A stretch of 64,000 nt of DNA from Rhexocercosporidium sp. MPI-PUGE-AT-0058 (taxonomy: Eukaryota; Ascomycota; Leotiomycetes; Helotiales): contig JAGTJL010000001.1 of NCBI GenBank assembly GCA_020746875.1, positions 1,984,001 through 2,048,000 of the forward strand, given 5' to 3'. Shown piece after piece: positions 10,920 to 22,306 of this stretch. Every line of letters starts with the position of its first letter. The first letter of the stretch is position 1. Below the pieces are notes generated by a model. That model was not told the origin of the DNA and did no database searches. It saw only the letters and a program-made list of their open reading frames with translations. A program made the position numbers and the translations under genes.

Positions 10920-12361
10920 TTTGATAAGGTGGGTTGCATGTGCTGGTGGTGTTGTTGACTCGCATGACGTGAAAGGACCCTAGCTCACGGTTCGTCATCC
11001 CGCCCTCAGCTCAGCGACGATCATGTGACTGGCAAGACAATTGGAACTTCTGGGCGTTCTGAATGGCTTATTCGTATTCTTTATCTTCAATGTTAGAGTC
11101 TTGAATTCATCATTAAATTACAATCTTTCTGGAGCTTCTGTTCAGGTTGCTACACCACCTTGCAGAAGCAACACTAGCTGGCAACAAAGTGGAGCCATTC
11201 CATAGGCATACAATTTCAATAGCAAAGTAGATAAGAAGATCAATTTGTGACCAAAGAAGATCATGAAGAAAACGCGTTTCCTTAATATTCATTAACGAAA
11301 GTTCCAGCCAAGGTTGTACATGTTCTGTCTATGTTTCCGCCTCCAAACTGTTGACTTCTGAGGACAAATTTATGGCTGCCTGCTTCCGATCTAAACATGC
11401 TTGTTAGTACATACCATCACATGTGCTACAGATACTCCATATGGGACTCGAAAGAATTAAAGAATTTTCAAGAGTTTCTCGTCGCCCAGCTTTCTTCTTT
11501 TTACCCAGTCAGGAATTAATATCCGATATTGAAGTAGGAGAATGTCTCTCGGCACACTGCGTATGCTGTTCGCCGACTCGAGAATACCACACTTTAGTTC
11601 TCAAATCAACAAATATGCAGGTATTTTACTTTGCATACTGTGTCTTAAAGTATCAGGGCTAAGATTCCTCAATATTTTTGGAACTGTCCTCGGTAGCGAT
11701 TTTTGTATGCAAGTGACCGCCTGGACTCAGTAAGCACTTGAATGAGGAATGATACCACTACACAAACAGTTCATTCTTTGCTTTGCATCATAATAATCTA
11801 CAGTTGATATGATTACAGCCCTAGTTTCACGTTGGTTGCTGTTGGAATCATCTTACGTTAATAAATCCACGATACAAAATTTTCCGAGAAAAGGTGCTGG
11901 AGGTTAGCGATGCACCAAGATACTGTAAACAACAAACGGATCCATGAGGATGTTTTGCTTCAACCCATACCTAGGCAAAAGTATCCAGGATTTATTTAGG
12001 CCGGCATCTGCAGATCCTTTGATTTTCATTTGACTTCATTTGTCTTATTTCATCTTCTGATCTTGCAAGAACAAAACTTGCTGCCGGCTATGAAAGCTCG
12101 GACAAGCCGATCTCGCAACCGAAGTCCATTTCTTTTATTGAACTTCTTACAAAAATCAACCCTAGAGACGAGAGACACCGAACCGGGACCAGCCAAGGTT
12201 ACAAGTAGCTTCTGAACTTCTCACAAGTACAATCAATCCCCCAAATATAGCACAAATTAAAAAGTACTGCAACAGTCAAGGCACAGCAAAATCATGATGC
12301 TGTTGATCAACTCCGGAGGCCAAGGCTTTCGATGTCTTAAGTTACTACTGATATTAATAGA
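10920..12361. other. Intergenic region, nothing recognised
   Basis: AT-rich stretch after the Sro7-like promoter. Open frames are under 80 codons and show no motifs. No RNA gene or repeat is evident. Confidence 0.5.
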
Positions 12362-13192
12362 CTAAATAAAGAAAGTTACCGCATCGTTTAAAATCCCTGG
12401 AGGCCCAGGAGTTCCCAGAACTTGAAAGAAATGGCGACGGACGACTCTCCAACGCATGTGGTGCATTAGCGGAAGCCCTAGTCTGTCGGCTGCAAAAGTT
12501 GCCCAGACTCCAACACCGGTGTGCGTGTTGACTAGGGGTGCTGATGCGGCAGGAGGGATGACCCTCTGCATGATCGGACGAATAAGCCCCGTTAGGATAG
12601 ACTGGTGGGCAAAATACCGAGTTCCAGGCGTGAGGCCAGCGATATTTGTGCGTGCCAAACTTGATTCGAGCGTCCGTATCGAGTCGAATCCTTGGAGATT
12701 GGCCATGAAGGTTGGAACAGGTAAAAGATGATCTGGGGCCGTCGTGTATAAGTGAAGACTAAATAGGGACAAGGCATCCATAAATATAACATCGCGTTCT
12801 GCCTTGAAATATATGCGTGGGCCGTTCTCTATGCGCAGAAACTCCGGATTGAGTCTCAAATACTCATGCCGAGCCTCGTGATTTACACCAAGCTGCGCAA
12901 CTCCACTTACATTGTTAGGGAATACTCGATTGATAAATATCTGAAGAACTTACAGTCCGCCAGCGCCAGGAACACATGTCCAAGTCCAGCGGACATAGGC
13001 ACGAGTGCCTCCTATCGCACGAACAGCTGCTGAGCCAGGCCAGCGTGACATGGGCGGTACGTATGTTGGGGTTCTACAACGAACAACAACGTCGATTATT
13101 CGTGCAGAATCTTTCCCTGCGGCCTCTTTCCAGATAATGATACGTAGCTCGGGTGGTAAAGATCCAAAAAGGCCAAATACCTGGAGTGCCAT
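12362..13192 (-). CDS. 2EXR-domain fungal protein
   Basis: Two exons on the complement, 12954-13192 and 12362-12905, joined by an intron with donor GTAAGT, branch CTAAC and acceptor AAG; this gives 260 residues. The start MALQVFGLFGSLPPELRIIIWKEA carries the first conserved block of the 2EXR domain (F..F..LP.ELR..IW). The second block after the junction (VNHEARHEYLRLNP, then PRIYFKAERDVIFMDAL) is equally typical. Proteins of this family are abundant in Leotiomycetes and other Pezizomycotina, usually in variable regions; their function is not known. No signal peptide or membrane helix is seen. An ATG further upstream in the same frame would add a hydrophobic leader, but the domain begins at the chosen Met. 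Confidence 0.85.
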
Positions 13193-13918
13193 AATTACGA
13201 GGATGAGGGGAGGCGATGTTGTACATAAGAGACATCTGGAAGCAGAGGTTGAGATTTGAGAATTGAATAGAAAAACAAAGCTGAGGTGACAAAGGCCAAT
13301 GCGAAGCCATTGTACAGCCGGATGCGGCAAAGAACTGGGGTTGGACTCTTTGTTCTTCTGTAGACTTCTGATTTCTTTTAAGGTCTCCTTGTCCTATGTG
13401 ATACTGTAGCTTGAAAAAGTTAGGACGAGTGGTAATTCAGAGCGAACTGAAAATCGACCAGGCGAAAAATATAGCCACGTAAAATCAAGTAGCATTTTGA
13501 GTATATTCGTAGTCAAATAGTTCGAAACTCTCAACTGGAGGGTCATCAAATCTGAAGCGTCAGATAGGGACAATAGATGTTCCAATGCCGATTTGTCTGC
13601 CAACACCACAAGACAAAGACCGAATAGATGATCGTACTCCGTATCTAACTTGATACCCTCAAGTTGAATTACCTCCTCTCATCACGACCAGGATGATTCA
13701 ACTTGAATTGATCTAACAGAATTGCATCCATGCTGCCAGTTGCTCTTTACTATCCTATGCAATGATAGTTTCGCACAGATCGAGCACTTGCAAACCGGCA
13801 AAACTCCCTCCTCCCTAGACTGGACTGGTCGCGATCCCTAGAAGACACATAAGAGCCAATGCTCTCCGCAGCTGACTCATCATACCAAATCACCCTGCCA
13901 TGTTTGTTGAAGGTGTCA
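13193..13918. other. Intergenic region, nothing recognised
   Basis: No coding sense or repeat identified. It includes the upstream region of the 2EXR gene. Confidence 0.45.
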
Positions 13919-14315
13919 TTATCGCTGTTGTGAGGGTGTGCTCGTCACAGTACTACCTCCAGCAGCGAGCCCAATATCATCTGTTCCAGTCCCTTGAGCA
14001 GTAACCAATCCATCCACATCATCGATACTCCCTATCCTCGTATATGTGAAGGTACTCAAGTAGTCCTCGTGCCGCAGTACAAGGGTATGTGAGCCGTAAA
14101 GCATGAAGTCGCCCACTCTGATAGTGCTATAATTGGATGCTAAAGTTGGGAAGTCGACAAGTTATTAATTACGATTGAGGTCGGATATTTGAAGGTTCAA
14201 AGGGAGGAGAGCATGGAGCGCTGAGACGGTGGGATTGTCGAGTAGTGAAGCAGTGATGAGCCGATGAGCCGATGGCGACGTGAAGAGACATAGCGTAATT
14301 GTTGCTTGTAGACAT
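13919..14315 (-). pseudogene. Cyclophilin-like-fold protein, decayed
   Basis: Read on the complement from an ATG at 14315: MSTSNNYAMSLHVAIGSSAH, then a one-base frame change gives RLITASLLDNPTVSALHALL and LPLNLQISDLNRN. Two consecutive stop codons (TAA TAA) follow, and the same frame then continues through STIRVGDFMLYGSHTLVL to YTRIGSIDDVDGLVTAQG. The order TA.LLDNPT, LLPL...SDLN, GD.MLYG..LVL, YTR.G.IDD..GL is that of the cyclophilin-like fold family (Pfam Cyclophil_like2), usually about 130 residues long. An 8-base tandem duplication (CGGCTCAT twice) sits exactly at the frame change. A 33-base GTAATT...TTTAG segment would remove both stops in frame if it were an ultra-short intron. With the frame change as well, a pseudogene is more likely. 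Confidence 0.6.
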
Positions 14316-15212
14316 CTTGGAAGTGAAGATGCGCAAGTACTGGCGGGGAAATTCGAATCAAGATGACCAGAACGATGTTAAATTTGTCGCTTTGAAGGTT
14401 GGAGAAGTCGAAGATTGACTTATATGGGACTTCAAGAGATAACCTGTCAGCAAGCTTCAGAGCTCGCAAGACGAGATGACTGGCCGATATCAATTACTTT
14501 AACCTTCCATCCCATATTTAGTACCCATATCTCCACCTGTATTTGGTTGGCGATATTTACTTCAAGTATCAGCCTCCATGCTCTTACTAGTAAGCAGTCG
14601 TCTGCATTAACACCGATTCTATAGTTTGAATTCAGTCAGAGGAAAGGTCTTTCCCAGAGGTGCTTAGTCAGGGTTTATTTCTAATGACAGGGATAGGATC
14701 TAGCCCTTCTCTTATGCTTTATGGACATGTCGATCAAGAATATATTTTTCTTTTGTGACAAAAATGGTTCGGCATCTCTGGAAATGGTAACAAGTCACAG
14801 GGCAACTCCTTCATGATCACACTGAAGATTGGCGTATTCTCACGTTGGGACTCATTGGCCCTGAAGCATACCGTAAGCATCAAGACAGGGGTGTTGAGTT
14901 TTCCTTTGAGGATCGCTTCTTGAAAATGCAGAAAATGCAATTGGCCGGGTTCAATTATGTTTCCTATTTCTCTGCTTTTTTCTTGGATCTTGGGTTGAGC
15001 GACATTCTACGAAACTGTCACATGATGTAACGCGACACTCGTAGGTCGAGTTCATACCGACTATGAAATGTAGTAGGACTCGCATGAAGTCGTAAGGTTC
15101 AATATCCAGGGTGATATGGGTAGGAGCTATATTGTGATTGCGAGGCGTCAGATAATAAATTGTTGTATATAATGAAATAACGGTCCTTCTGCCATGTCAT
15201 TCCAGATATCAT
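14316..15212. other. Intergenic region, nothing recognised
   Basis: Short frames only; no motifs recognised. The right end is the upstream side of tRNA-Ser. Confidence 0.45.
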
Positions 15213-15313
15213 GGCACTTTGGCGGAGTGGTTAACGCGATGGCCTGCTATTCGTATGAACAGTAATGATAGCCATTTCCTTCGGGAGCGAGTGTTCGAAT
15301 CACTCAGGTGTCG
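15213..15313 (+). tRNA. tRNA-Ser(GCT) with intron
   Basis: The acceptor stem GGCACTT pairs with AGGTGTC at 15306-15312 (one G-T and one T-G pair), followed by discriminator G. The D arm is GCGGAGTGGTTAACGC. The anticodon stem ATGGC (15239-15243) pairs with GCCAT (15271-15275), and the loop CTGCTA...A puts anticodon GCT at 15246-15248. A 20-base intron occupies 15250-15269, directly after position 37 as in other eukaryotic tRNAs. The long variable arm TTCC-TTCG-GGAG is typical of serine tRNAs. The T arm GAGTG-TTCGAAT-CACTC is perfect. Oligo-T runs downstream (15317-15331) serve as a Pol III terminator. Confidence 0.93.
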
Positions 15314-15473
15314 GTACTTTTGAGATTTTTTTCATGGTGAGAAGTCAGGAAAATTCCAGTAGCGACTTTTTTCTCCAGTCGTCTTAGCAACAGCTTTCTC
15401 TTGCCGATAAGCGAGCGCTATCTCAGCCGTACTAGGAGGGACGGCTAGTAGGTAGCTCCCGGCAGCCGGTCTA

Positions 15474-15708
15474 CGTTATTGTCCGCACACCAAACACGCG
15501 AGGCCGTAGAAACTGAACAGACGACCCCTTTTTTAGCGTAAGCCTCCGAGCGTTTTCTGTTAAAAAAAAATTCTTTGAAAAAAGACAGTATTATTTAACG
15601 AAAGGTATAGAATAATAGTCCTGTTAATTTTTAAATTAAAAGCATCTTATACTTGCGTTGAAATAAACCTGTGCAAAAGGCGTTTGTTTTGGTGTGCGGA
15701 TAAAATCG
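15474..15708. mobile_element. MITE-like non-autonomous DNA transposon with terminal inverted repeats
   Basis: Two ends are inverted copies. The left end from 15474 reads CGTTATTGTCCGCACACCAA; the right end (complement from 15708) reads CGATTTTATCCGCACACCAA, about 17 of 20 bases identical. Each end is flanked by TA, the target site of Tc1/mariner/pogo elements, and the match extends into a flanking GTC on the outside. The 235-base interior is AT-rich with homopolymers and no coding frame. This suggests a non-autonomous element mobilised in trans by a mariner-type transposase. No transposase gene is present in the window. Confidence 0.6.
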
Positions 15709-18072
15709 TAGACGGGGAGGGTAGGACGACAGCTGACTTCTTTCTACCTACCTAGACCTTTTGGTCCTGCACCCAAGTTACATCGCACTACTTCTAGCTA
15801 TCTGCACCAACAGCAACTAGACATATGTAAAGTAAGTAATATACTTCCAAGTTGGTGAGTTTGAAGGTACAAGCTCATGAGGAGATATTAAGCAACGTTG
15901 TTGATGCACAAGTCTGATGGGGGCGGTGCAGCCCTGGCCTCTCAGAGGGCTGTCCATAGCACCAACTGCGCAATTTCGTAACCGTAACACCAACTAACTT
16001 ACTTCCTTGGGAGGGAGTGGATGAAGTCTCCAATCATGCCATACTTTGCGGAGGCTTCCTGCATGCTCATCATGATTTCATCTTGAGAATTGATCAAGCA
16101 AACTTCTATGCCGCAATCTTTGTATCAAGTATTCAGTCAGTTGCAGGACATACTTTTCAGAGAGTCAGTCGGGTGACACACTGGTAAGAGTAGCCTCGCC
16201 ACTTGCTCATTGGAAACTGTAACTTTCCTGATCCTGATCCTAGTACAAACATGATGCTCGCCGTCGTAGCCTGACGTCAGTAAGAAAGTTGTTACCCGAA
16301 GAGGAGGCGTCCATCATTTTATAGACTCCCAGTTACCCAGTCCATGTGGATGGAGTCTCTTCGCGAAATCCACTCGCTTATTGCCTGGCCATCAAAACAA
16401 AATACCCCTTTCACTCGCGATGCACTTCAATCGGCAGCGAAAGTCACTCACTAAATCTCAAATCTAACTTGCGAGCATTCAGTTTTCAGGAAGGCGATTG
16501 CGTAGCAGCATGTGAACAGTAGTCAAGATGTTGACCATCTACGCTGCAAGACCCTCAAAAGTTCCAGTTCCGATCGAATGCCGAATGAGAAATATATACT
16601 TTGATTTGCAGCCTCGGCCCCAGCTATAGTGAATGACGATTTGATGGCTCAGAATTCAAGATCCTCGATACCTGGAGCTTTTCAGGAGGCTGCTACCCCA
16701 CACAGATATCAACATCACAGCCGCATCAACGATTCCATAACACGACCACTGCTTCGGCACCCTCCATGGATTGGCCAACTTCACAACTTTCGTCACAGTC
16801 TTAGTTTGTGGATGGCAACGATGAGATACCAGTCCAGGTTTCATCCACAAGCCACTGATTGCATTTCCAGCGCTAAAGTAGCTCGAGAAGAACACACAGC
16901 CCTCGAAAGGAATGAAACGTAGAATTCCAAGTACACGTCACACTGCCGAGTACTACAAGCTACATCAAGATCTCCCTGCTGAGGATGTACGGTGAATTAC
17001 TTGCCAACAAGATAGTCGAAGTATAACTCTACGGCAAAACTAGTAGGGGAGCGATTCCTGAACCGTCTAATTTGCCAACATATTGGCAGAACATATTCAT
17101 CTATGGTCGGACGACATCCTGCCATCAATGCTAAATGAGTTCGACATCTTGATCAACTATTACATGGACCTAACCAAAGAGTCATGCTTGGTTCTTGGTA
17201 AGCCGCCGACTGCCACCAAGAAATTTCAAAAGGCACGAAAACAAGCTGTGGACCAACTGAATTGGCTCACGACGACAGTGAGACTTGATAAGGATGACAT
17301 ACACAAAGTAAATGGTGGATGATGTTAGACTGCCTGATCCGGAGTCGAATGAACCTAGTGAGATGGAGGTCCGGCGGAATTCATGGCTGAATGGCAACCA
17401 GCAAAGCGTACAGGATCACATCCAAGGTCGCAGGGGCAATGGAGAGTATCGGAAGAGGAGGAAGTATGATGCTACAACTGATCCCTATAAACAACAAATA
17501 AGTTCCCGTAATGTTTTATAGAATTACCCGTGGCTTTTCACGAGCATCGACTTGAGGAGAGGCGTGGAAGACCAAATGAATGGATGTCTGGATATCTAGC
17601 GTTCGCGAGGCTCCTGTCAGGAAGGAGATCTATCATGAAGGCTACTGCAAACGTAGCGTGCAGAAGCAGCCAAATTTTTTTTTTTTTGCAAACCTCTCAA
17701 CTCAGTCCAAAAGATATTTCCCCACTCTCTCCCAATTGGTTGACGCTGAGTGGCCGACTTCAAACATGTGACTTGGGGGCTGAGATGTGGACCTCGCCAG
17801 TTTGGTGGTAGGTCCCGTACCCAAAGAAACCAGAGACTGTCACTTGGACATGAGCCCTGGGATGTTAGAGTCGAAAATCTATTGCGATAATGAAAGTATG
17901 ACGACGCTGGTCTCTTCGCCGGACACATCCATTTCCACATGAAGCTGGTGTAAGTCGCAGAGCCAGAGCCTTGCCACACACAAGCCGACCTTCTGTGACC
18001 CAAACAACGCCTCCGAGATCATTTCACGACAAGACACCTTCTCAATCCTATTCTACAGTCTCGAGACTAGGC
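15709..18072. other. Gene-poor region, possible relic coding sense at 16.6-17.5 kb
   Basis: Between about 16930 and 17520 on the plus strand several protein-like segments appear in alternating frames (for example HLWSDDILPSMLNEFDILIN in one and RGAIPEPSNLPTYWQ in another). None starts with ATG, stops interrupt all frames, and no family is recognised. This may be a degraded gene. No other feature is supported. Confidence 0.3.
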
Positions 18073-19868
18073 ATGGCCCAGTCGCCAAGTCTATTCAAGT
18101 ACCAACCCCTTACAGGCTCATCTGCCATCCGCCTCGTCATCCTCGAACCAGGACTAGGCCAGGATCCAGTAAGATGCCGCCTCATCCATGTCTCTCTTGA
18201 CGACAATCCACAATATGAAGCATTATCATACGCTTGGGGTGATCCATCTGCCACTAAGCCAATATGTCTCGAGGGCAAGACATTGCAGGTCACGGAAAAT
18301 CTCGAATCGGCTCTCTTGAATCTCCGAGATGAGAGCGTCGACAATCCAAAGGAGAGAGTCCTGTGGATCGATGCTATATGTATTAATCAGTTGCACATTC
18401 CGGAGAGGAATGATCAGGTCCAACGAATGAGAGACATCTACGGGAATGCTACGTTGGTTCTCATCTGGATAGGTCGCTATCATGAAGAAGTGGACGCATT
18501 GGCTCTGCGCGATGTGGAAACGTGGGGTATCCATGCTTTGGTAGAAGGCTCAAGAGAACAGACCATGAAAATCTTTGAGTTCATGGCAAATGTCTTCAAA
18601 CTGTCATCCGAAGACGAAAACGAGATGCAAGTACTGATAGCATCTGCAACAAAACAAGACTGGGCGCACCTCGAGCGATTACTCAGAAGACCGTGGTTCG
18701 AACGACTATGGGTTGTTCAGGAGGTGTACTTGGCCCGAAAGACCCTGCTCATATGTGGTCGTGTGGAGTGTGAATGGAATGAATTCTCTCACGCATGCCA
18801 ATTTATCGGTCTATCAAAATTGGCTTCGTTCACAGCTTCATCCTCTGTCGTCAACTCGGTAGTTTTGGCTTTGGTTTCTTTCGATATGCATACATCTATG
18901 CTAAGCTTTCTCAAGTGCCGAAACAGGCAATGATTGTATTGCTTCGCAACCTTACGCACTTTGCCTGCACGGATCCGCGTGATCGTCTATACGCCCTACT
19001 GGGTATCTGTTGCGATGGAGAGGACCTTAATGTTGACTATAGCAAGTCTGTTCAAGAGGTGTACGCTGATTGGGCATGGTCTCATATCAAAGAAACATCC
19101 AGGTTGGAGGTATTCAGCCTCGGAAACATTACTATTTCCTTGGCAGCTGGACTACCCTCCTGGGTGCCAAGCATCCAGCCTGGCAGGGGCGCAGTTTTCG
19201 ACGTAGATATGCTTTTGTTCTATTCAACATTGGCTATGGAAATCTCAGAGGAGGCTGAAGAACCATACCGTTATTCTGCCTCTAGATTTAGTCTCAGCGA
19301 TGGGTCAGTGTCTACGGACAGCCTTCGCTTAATACTGTCAGGCACAGCCGTCGGGAGAATAACTGGTATCTTCGATATCCAAGAAGTGGACGAACCAGAT
19401 ACAGAAGACAATATAGTACCCGCATATTCCACACCTTCACTCGAATACCTGGCGGGATTAAGGATCTCCACGATTAGGGACTTAGAGATGAAGGTGGCAC
19501 AGCACTTTGCACTTTCAGAGCTCATTTATGCTTCTCCACTTTGGTGTGAGTTTACAGAAGCACTTTTTCGAGGACTCGAAAATACTTCATTGCAGATGTT
19601 CCACGGCCAGACTGATGATATACCTTGTCGATATGCGGTTCTACGTGGGTATGAACCCATACCATGTCATTTCAAGAAAGGTCTTGACCTAGAAGCGCGA
19701 AAAAGTGATTATTTGGTCACCATGAAATTGGTGGTACATATGATCGCACATCGCATACGGATCTTCGTGACAGCTAAAGGCAGACTGGGCTTGGCTACGT
19801 TGAGCTCAAATGTACAAGTAGGCGACGAAGTCTATGTTCTTCTTGGGGAAACACGCCGTACGTTCTGA
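18073..19868 (+). CDS. HET-domain (heterokaryon incompatibility) protein with probable C-terminal frameshift
   Basis: Two exons, 18073-18858 and 18927-19868 (68-base GT-AG intron, phase 0), give 575 residues as the sequence stands. The HET domain (Pfam PF06985) occupies about residues 45-210: YEALSYAWGD, then the LWIDAICINQ core, then NDQVQRMRDIYGNATLVLIW, and RPWFERLWVVQEV closing the domain. After the intron the conserved TDPRDRLYALLGI follows. Near the end GDEVYVLLGE should continue as LLGGNTPYVL; it does so in the next frame, through LITPCYLYGFMDGEA to a stop at 19988-19990. One G is missing from the GGGG run at 19845-19848. Either a recent mutation or a base-calling error truncates the conserved tail. 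HET proteins trigger cell death on fusion of unlike strains; this one's trigger is unknown. There is no signal peptide. Confidence 0.85.
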
Positions 19869-19990
19869 GAAGAGATGAAGAAAGTCATCGCCTGATAACA
19901 CCGTGTTATCTGTATGGTTTTATGGACGGAGAAGCAATGGATGGGTTAGACGCCGGGAAGTACAAGTTGGAGAAAGTCACTCTTGTGTGA

Positions 19991-20467
19991 GCTCGGATTG
20001 AAGATGTTGCTCCAGACAGGGCTACAGCTCAAAATGAAATATTTACTTTCACGAACAGATCATTCCGCGCTGCTGTGTCACTTGGGAAACTCGAATATTG
20101 AAAATTTCAAGTGTCCTATCTGAGATTCAATATTGCAGTCGCTTTCACAAGTTCCAAACACATGTCTAACACGATCTGTATTATGCTCTAGCGTTTATTC
20201 ACATACAACATTCATCATATCTAGGTCATATTTTCCTTCCTCTTCTCGTTCTAATCCTTGGCTGCAGGCACACTTGTGCTGCACCTGACGAGTGGGCTTG
20301 GTGGTGGCTGTGCCATAGAAGCCTATACATTCAACTTCAAAGCTCGAATTTTCAAGACCATTGAAAAAACAAAAGTCAAAATGCCCAGAATCGAGGAGAA
20401 TCTCGAATGATTTTGTCATTTTTGTAAAGAAAACTGTCGCTTTCTAACATCGAGCCTTCCAGAAACT
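19991..20467. other. Spacer between two HET-type loci
   Basis: AT-rich; no coding sense recognised. Presumed 3' end of the first HET gene and lost 5' end of the second. Confidence 0.35.
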
Positions 20468-22306
20468 GTGGATGTACCGCACCACAAAACCTACCAGACC
20501 TTTTCGAAGTCAGCAGAAGGCTGTCCGCTGTGCAGCCTGATGGTCAACAGCTTTCGGAAACATCGAGATGGAATTTTTGAGATCAATTGTTACTGTTCCC
20601 GAGAACTCAGAATCCAAGTGAACTATGCCCAAGGGTGGCAGAGCCATGCTTTCGCCCCTGTTGAAGATAATTTTCACCTTGAGCTCCTTCGTCATAGAGG
20701 TAAGATACCACTCGAAGATACTGAGAATGAGGCAGGCTCAGAGATATAGACCAGGCTATAGATGCAGCTCGTGAAATCTTTGGGAGATCGATCTTGAAAG
20801 ACCCAGGGGAAGCTGTGACCAATGTCGCCTTGCCATGGATCACTGATTGTCAAACCAACCATGCGAGATGCTGCCAAGTCGATCAAAAATATCTACCAAC
20901 CCGTGTTCTGGATGTCGGGAAAGATGGCGACGATATCGTGCTGCGAGAATCGAGCCATGTATCTGGAAGCCACACAGTTCTGAGACATTGTTGGGGAGCT
21001 GAACGAACTCTTTACCACAACCGTCGCTAGAATTTCACAACACAACAAAATAATACCATCTATCACGCTACCAGCAACTTTCCGAGACGCGGTCGTAATC
21101 ACCCGGTTGTTAGGCGTCAAATACCTCTGGATCGACTCACTTTGTATCATCCAAGACCAGCTTTCAGACTGGGAGCACGAAAGCGCTAAGATGCATCAAT
21201 ATTGCCTCAAACTCAGAGAATAGCTTCGCGGGCATGTTTCATCAGAGGCAAGTCCCATCTGTCAAGCCTGGGACTGGAAAGCTCTTCTTGCGCTCTAAGC
21301 TCTTGATGGCTCGGCAAATCTACGAGTCTTCAATTTTAGAATCTCAAGCTTGCAATTAGTGTCTCCAAGAGCGATTGCTTTCCACCCGCGTTATCCACAT
21401 TGCGAAATTAGAGATCCTATGGGAGCGCCGCACAAGTCAAGGGCGCGAGAACAGTGTTCAGATTGGAGATAGCGTGGCTACGGAAGGGTTCTATAAATTT
21501 GGTCCCGACAGATTGAAGCGAACATTAGACGATCTTGAAAAGGATCCGCCGTGCTCAGACAAAGACTCTCAGTTTTGGTACAATCTCGTTCAGCATTCCT
21601 CACGGAGGAACTTGACGAATCCGGGGATATGCTACCCGCAATTCTTGGCGTTGCAGAACAGATTAAGTATGATACGGACTCACCTATATCGTGGGTTGTG
21701 GAAGAAGATCTGCTAAGAGGCTTGCTGTGGGCGAATGACTGGAGAAGTTTCCGAGATAAGAAAGGACGGGAAACTGGAGCTCCAAGCTGGTCGTGGGCTT
21801 CTACGATAGGCGGAAAGCACTCGCCTGCAGTACGAAGGGCTTCTCGAGAAAGTGTTGAATGGGCTGCGGAAGTAATCAGTGTTTCGGATAGAGAGCTTGT
21901 TCTGCACTGTCGATACGTCCAAGTCTCATTGAAACAAGCCCCGCCAAATCAGTTCAGTGCTGATGTCATCCTCGTATGGCACAGTACCAGCCTTAAAATT
22001 GGATGAGACTTGAGAAATACGGCAGAAGTCTACCAATGGTCGGCCAATCACAGCTATGGCGACAGAATTGGATGGATAATGGCAAGCGATGGTAATACAA
22101 GCCCATTCTCCCACTCAAGCTGCATGGCGCTCGAAATCGTACAGACGCATATAGAAGGCTCCGACAGGATCAAAACCGGACAGGGCAACTCTGTCGAGAC
22201 ATTGCATGCTAAGATTTGGTTCTTGCTTGTTGTTCCCCATCCAGACTGTGAAGGGAGCTGGAAACGGATTGGTGTCAGAGTGTCCGCAATCCAGACAAAG
22301 GCTTGA
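20468..22306 (+). pseudogene. HET-domain protein, multiply broken
   Basis: The 5' part has cysteine-rich HET N-terminal sense (EGCPLCSLMVNSFRKH) and an apparent intron (GTAAGA at 20700 to ATAG at 20750). The core follows in pieces: RVLDVGKDGDDIVLRESS and [13 protein letters not shown], a frame change near 21013, [20 protein letters not shown] and [20 protein letters not shown], then another frame change with stops near 21220. Later pieces (PAILGVAEQIKYDT, then ETGAPSWSWAS) run in a third frame up to a TGA at 22004-22006. Beyond that stop the same frame still holds the typical C-terminal end (WFLLVVPHPDCEGSWKRIGV). At least two frameshifts and several stops make this a clear relic. No ATG is evident at the 5' end. 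Confidence 0.85.

Noticed and set aside
16629..17322. Plus-strand frames of 97 and 79 codons before the HET gene
   Set aside because: Neither starts with ATG, no motif, and sense seems to switch frames; at best a relic, noted only in the gap description.
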